NCBI GenBank assembly: GCA_946480055.1
Contig: CAMLID010000104.1
Location: 1 to 10,658 of the forward strand
Length of the DNA: 10,658 nt
Reading direction: 5' to 3'
Origin: an uncultured Lysobacter sp.
GTDB lineage: Bacteria > Pseudomonadota > Gammaproteobacteria > Xanthomonadales > Xanthomonadaceae
This document shows positions 8,323-10,658 of this stretch, in pieces (positions within the stretch are counted from its first letter, which is position 1; each line of letters begins with the position of its first letter). A program made the translations under genes and the position numbers. The notes under the pieces are model-generated. The model made no database searches. It was given only the letters and a program-made list of their open reading frames with translations, and was not told where the DNA came from.

Positions 8323-8327
8323 ACATG
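8311..8327 (+). promoter_or_regulatory. Ribosome binding site of metH part 1 inside the sahR 3' end
   Basis: AAGAAGG (8311-8317) encodes the penultimate lysine codons of SahR and lies seven bases before the metH ATG (8325-8327). The sahR TGA (8320-8322) falls between them, leaving a two-base gap, an arrangement typical of translational coupling. Confidence 0.7.
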
Positions 8328-9434
8328 AAGCCCCTCCCCTGGCACAACCCCGCCCGCGCGCAAGCGCTGCAGCAAGCGCTGGCCGCCCGCATCCTGGTCA
8401 TGGACGGCGCGATGGGCACCATGATCCAGCGCCACGAACTCGACGAAGCCGCCTACCGCGGCGAGCGCTTCGCCGAAGGCTACGACGGCCTGCATGCGGC
8501 CATCGAAGCGGGCCACGAACACGGCGAAGGCTGCGGCTGCGCGCGCGACCAGCGCGGCAACAACGACCTGCTCAGCCTGACCCGGCCCGAGATCATCTCC
8601 GGCATCCACAGCGAGTACCTGGCCGCCGGCGCCGACCTGATCGAGACCAACACCTTCAACTCGACCACGATCTCGCTGGCCGACTACGGCCTGGAGCACC
8701 TGGCCTACGAACTCAACGCGACCGGCGCACGTCTGGCGCGCGAGGCCTGCGATGCCGCCGAAGCCCTGGACCCGAGCCGCCCGCGCTTCGTGATCGGCGT
8801 GCTCGGCCCGACCAGCCGTACCGCCTCGCTGAGCCCGGACGTGAATCGCCCCGGCTACCGGGCGGTGACCTTCGACGAGTTGCGCATCGCCTACCGCGAA
8901 GCCACCGACGGTTTGATCGACGGCGGTGCCGACGTGATCATGGTCGAGACCATCTTCGACACCCTCAACGCCAAGGCCGCGGTGTTCGCGGTCGAGGAAG
9001 CCTTCGATGCGCGCGGCGTGCGGCTGCCGCTGATGATCTCCGGCACCATCACCGACGCCTCCGGCCGCACCCTGTCCGGCCAGACCGCGGAAGCCTTCTG
9101 GTACTCGTTGCGCCACGTCCAGCCGCTGGCCATCGGCCTGAACTGCGCGCTCGGCGCCAAGGACCTGCGCGTGCACGTGGACGTGCTGGCCCAGGTCGCC
9201 GACGCCTACGTCAGCGCGCATCCCAACGCCGGCCTGCCCAACGCGTTCGGGGGCTACGACGAAACCCCGGAAGACATGGCCGCGGTACTGTCCGAGTTCG
9301 TCGAAGCCGGGCTGCTGAACCTGGTCGGCGGCTGCTGCGGCACCACCCCGGCGCATATCGCCGCGATCGCCGCGGTGGTCGATGGCGTGGAACCGCGCCG
9401 CTTGCCGCAGGTGATCAGCGCCGTGGCGGCGTGA
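8325..9434 (+). CDS. metH: Methionine synthase part 1: homocysteine S-methyltransferase (zinc) domain as a separate protein
   Basis: This 369-residue protein equals the first module of cobalamin-dependent methionine synthase, the (beta/alpha)8 barrel that binds and activates homocysteine with zinc. Hallmarks are [13 protein letters not shown] (23-35), [15 protein letters not shown] (103-117), [17 protein letters not shown] (158-174), [18 protein letters not shown] (237-254) and [11 protein letters not shown] (301-311). The three zinc cysteines are present: Cys274 in GLNCALG, and Cys337 and Cys338 in GGCCGTTP. The protein stops (ISAVAA) at the point where single-chain MetH continues into the linker to the folate domain. 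Compared with the E. coli protein as I remember it, about 20 extra residues lie between RGERFA and GNNDLL, including HEHGEGCGC (64-72). It must act with the product of the next gene, which carries the folate and B12 modules. Confidence 0.95.
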   Translation: MKPLPWHNPARAQALQQALAARILVMDGAMGTMIQRHELDEAAYRGERFAEGYDGLHAAIEAGHEHGEGCGCARDQRGNNDLLSLTRPEIISGIHSEYLAAGADLIETNTFNSTTISLADYGLEHLAYELNATGARLAREACDAAEALDPSRPRFVIGVLGPTSRTASLSPDVNRPGYRAVTFDELRIAYREATDGLIDGGADVIMVETIFDTLNAKAAVFAVEEAFDARGVRLPLMISGTITDASGRTLSGQTAEAFWYSLRHVQPLAIGLNCALGAKDLRVHVDVLAQVADAYVSAHPNAGLPNAFGGYDETPEDMAAVLSEFVEAGLLNLVGGCCGTTPAHIAAIAAVVDGVEPRRLPQVISAVAA

Positions 9435-9510
9435 CGTTGCCCCCGCACGCACGCAGCTCACGCACACCGCTTACGCTCAGCCAGCAACGGACCCAAGAAA
9501 AACACACGCA
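9435..9510 (+). other. 76-bp spacer between the two metH genes
   Basis: The spacer is rich in C, A and repeated ACGCA steps and has no strong terminator or promoter. CGTTGC (9435-9440) and GCAACG (9484-9489) could pair around a 43-nt loop, which is weak. Only a poor purine stretch (CAAGAAA, 9494-9500) precedes the next ATG. The two genes are in different frames, so this is not a single reading frame broken by one stop codon. Confidence 0.6.

Positions 9511-10658
<1,148 letters not shown>

Noticed and set aside
7257..9434. A long plus-strand frame starting at 7257 and read as one 725-residue protein
   Set aside because: Only its last 369 residues are MetH. The first half lies out of frame with sahR and is Arg/Pro-rich shadow sequence, and the ATG at 8325 has a good ribosome binding site.
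9435..9510. Programmed frameshift or inactivated metH at the break between parts 1 and 2
   Set aside because: There is no slippery sequence, the gap is 76 bp with its own ATG, and both parts keep all catalytic motifs, so two intact genes are the better reading.

Overview
The window is a high-GC, gene-dense piece of a proteobacterial chromosome. The gene set points to the Xanthomonadaceae, most likely a Lysobacter-like organism: a 180-kDa-class NAD-glutamate dehydrogenase, cobalamin-dependent methionine synthase split into two genes, and a GTAG-headed REP repeat whose sequence resembles elements common in Stenotrophomonas and Lysobacter. This placement is inferred from gene content and composition, not from a database match.

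Layout. The left two thirds reads on the minus strand. In transcription order it holds an acyl-CoA dehydrogenase (6968 to 5808), a giant NAD-dependent glutamate dehydrogenase (5565 to 574) and the first 115 codons of NAD kinase (346 to the left edge). The spacers between these genes hold palindromes, a perfect 12-bp tandem repeat, and an inverted pair of REP elements followed by a likely independent nadK promoter. The right third reads on the plus strand as a methionine/SAM-cycle operon: an ArsR-type repressor fused to a SAM-methyltransferase fold (SahR-like, 7351-8322), then metH part 1 (homocysteine/zinc domain, 8325-9434), then metH part 2 (folate domain onward, 9511 to the right edge). A 382-bp divergent control region separates the two halves. 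It carries a TACAAT -10 box facing the acyl-CoA dehydrogenase and a TATCGCGATA palindrome facing the sahR-metH operon.

How the genes work together. SahR-type proteins are known repressors of the SAM cycle that release DNA when they bind S-adenosylhomocysteine. The two MetH polypeptides together would remethylate homocysteine with methyl-tetrahydrofolate and B12. Glutamate dehydrogenase and acyl-CoA dehydrogenase are catabolic enzymes feeding 2-oxoglutarate and acetyl-CoA to central metabolism, and NAD kinase makes NADP from NAD. Nothing here looks like a defence system, prophage or other mobile island. The most interesting points are the domain-precise split of metH, a 20-residue His/Cys-rich insertion in its zinc domain, the candidate SahR operator, the repeat structures, and a histone-H1-like basic tail on the glutamate dehydrogenase.
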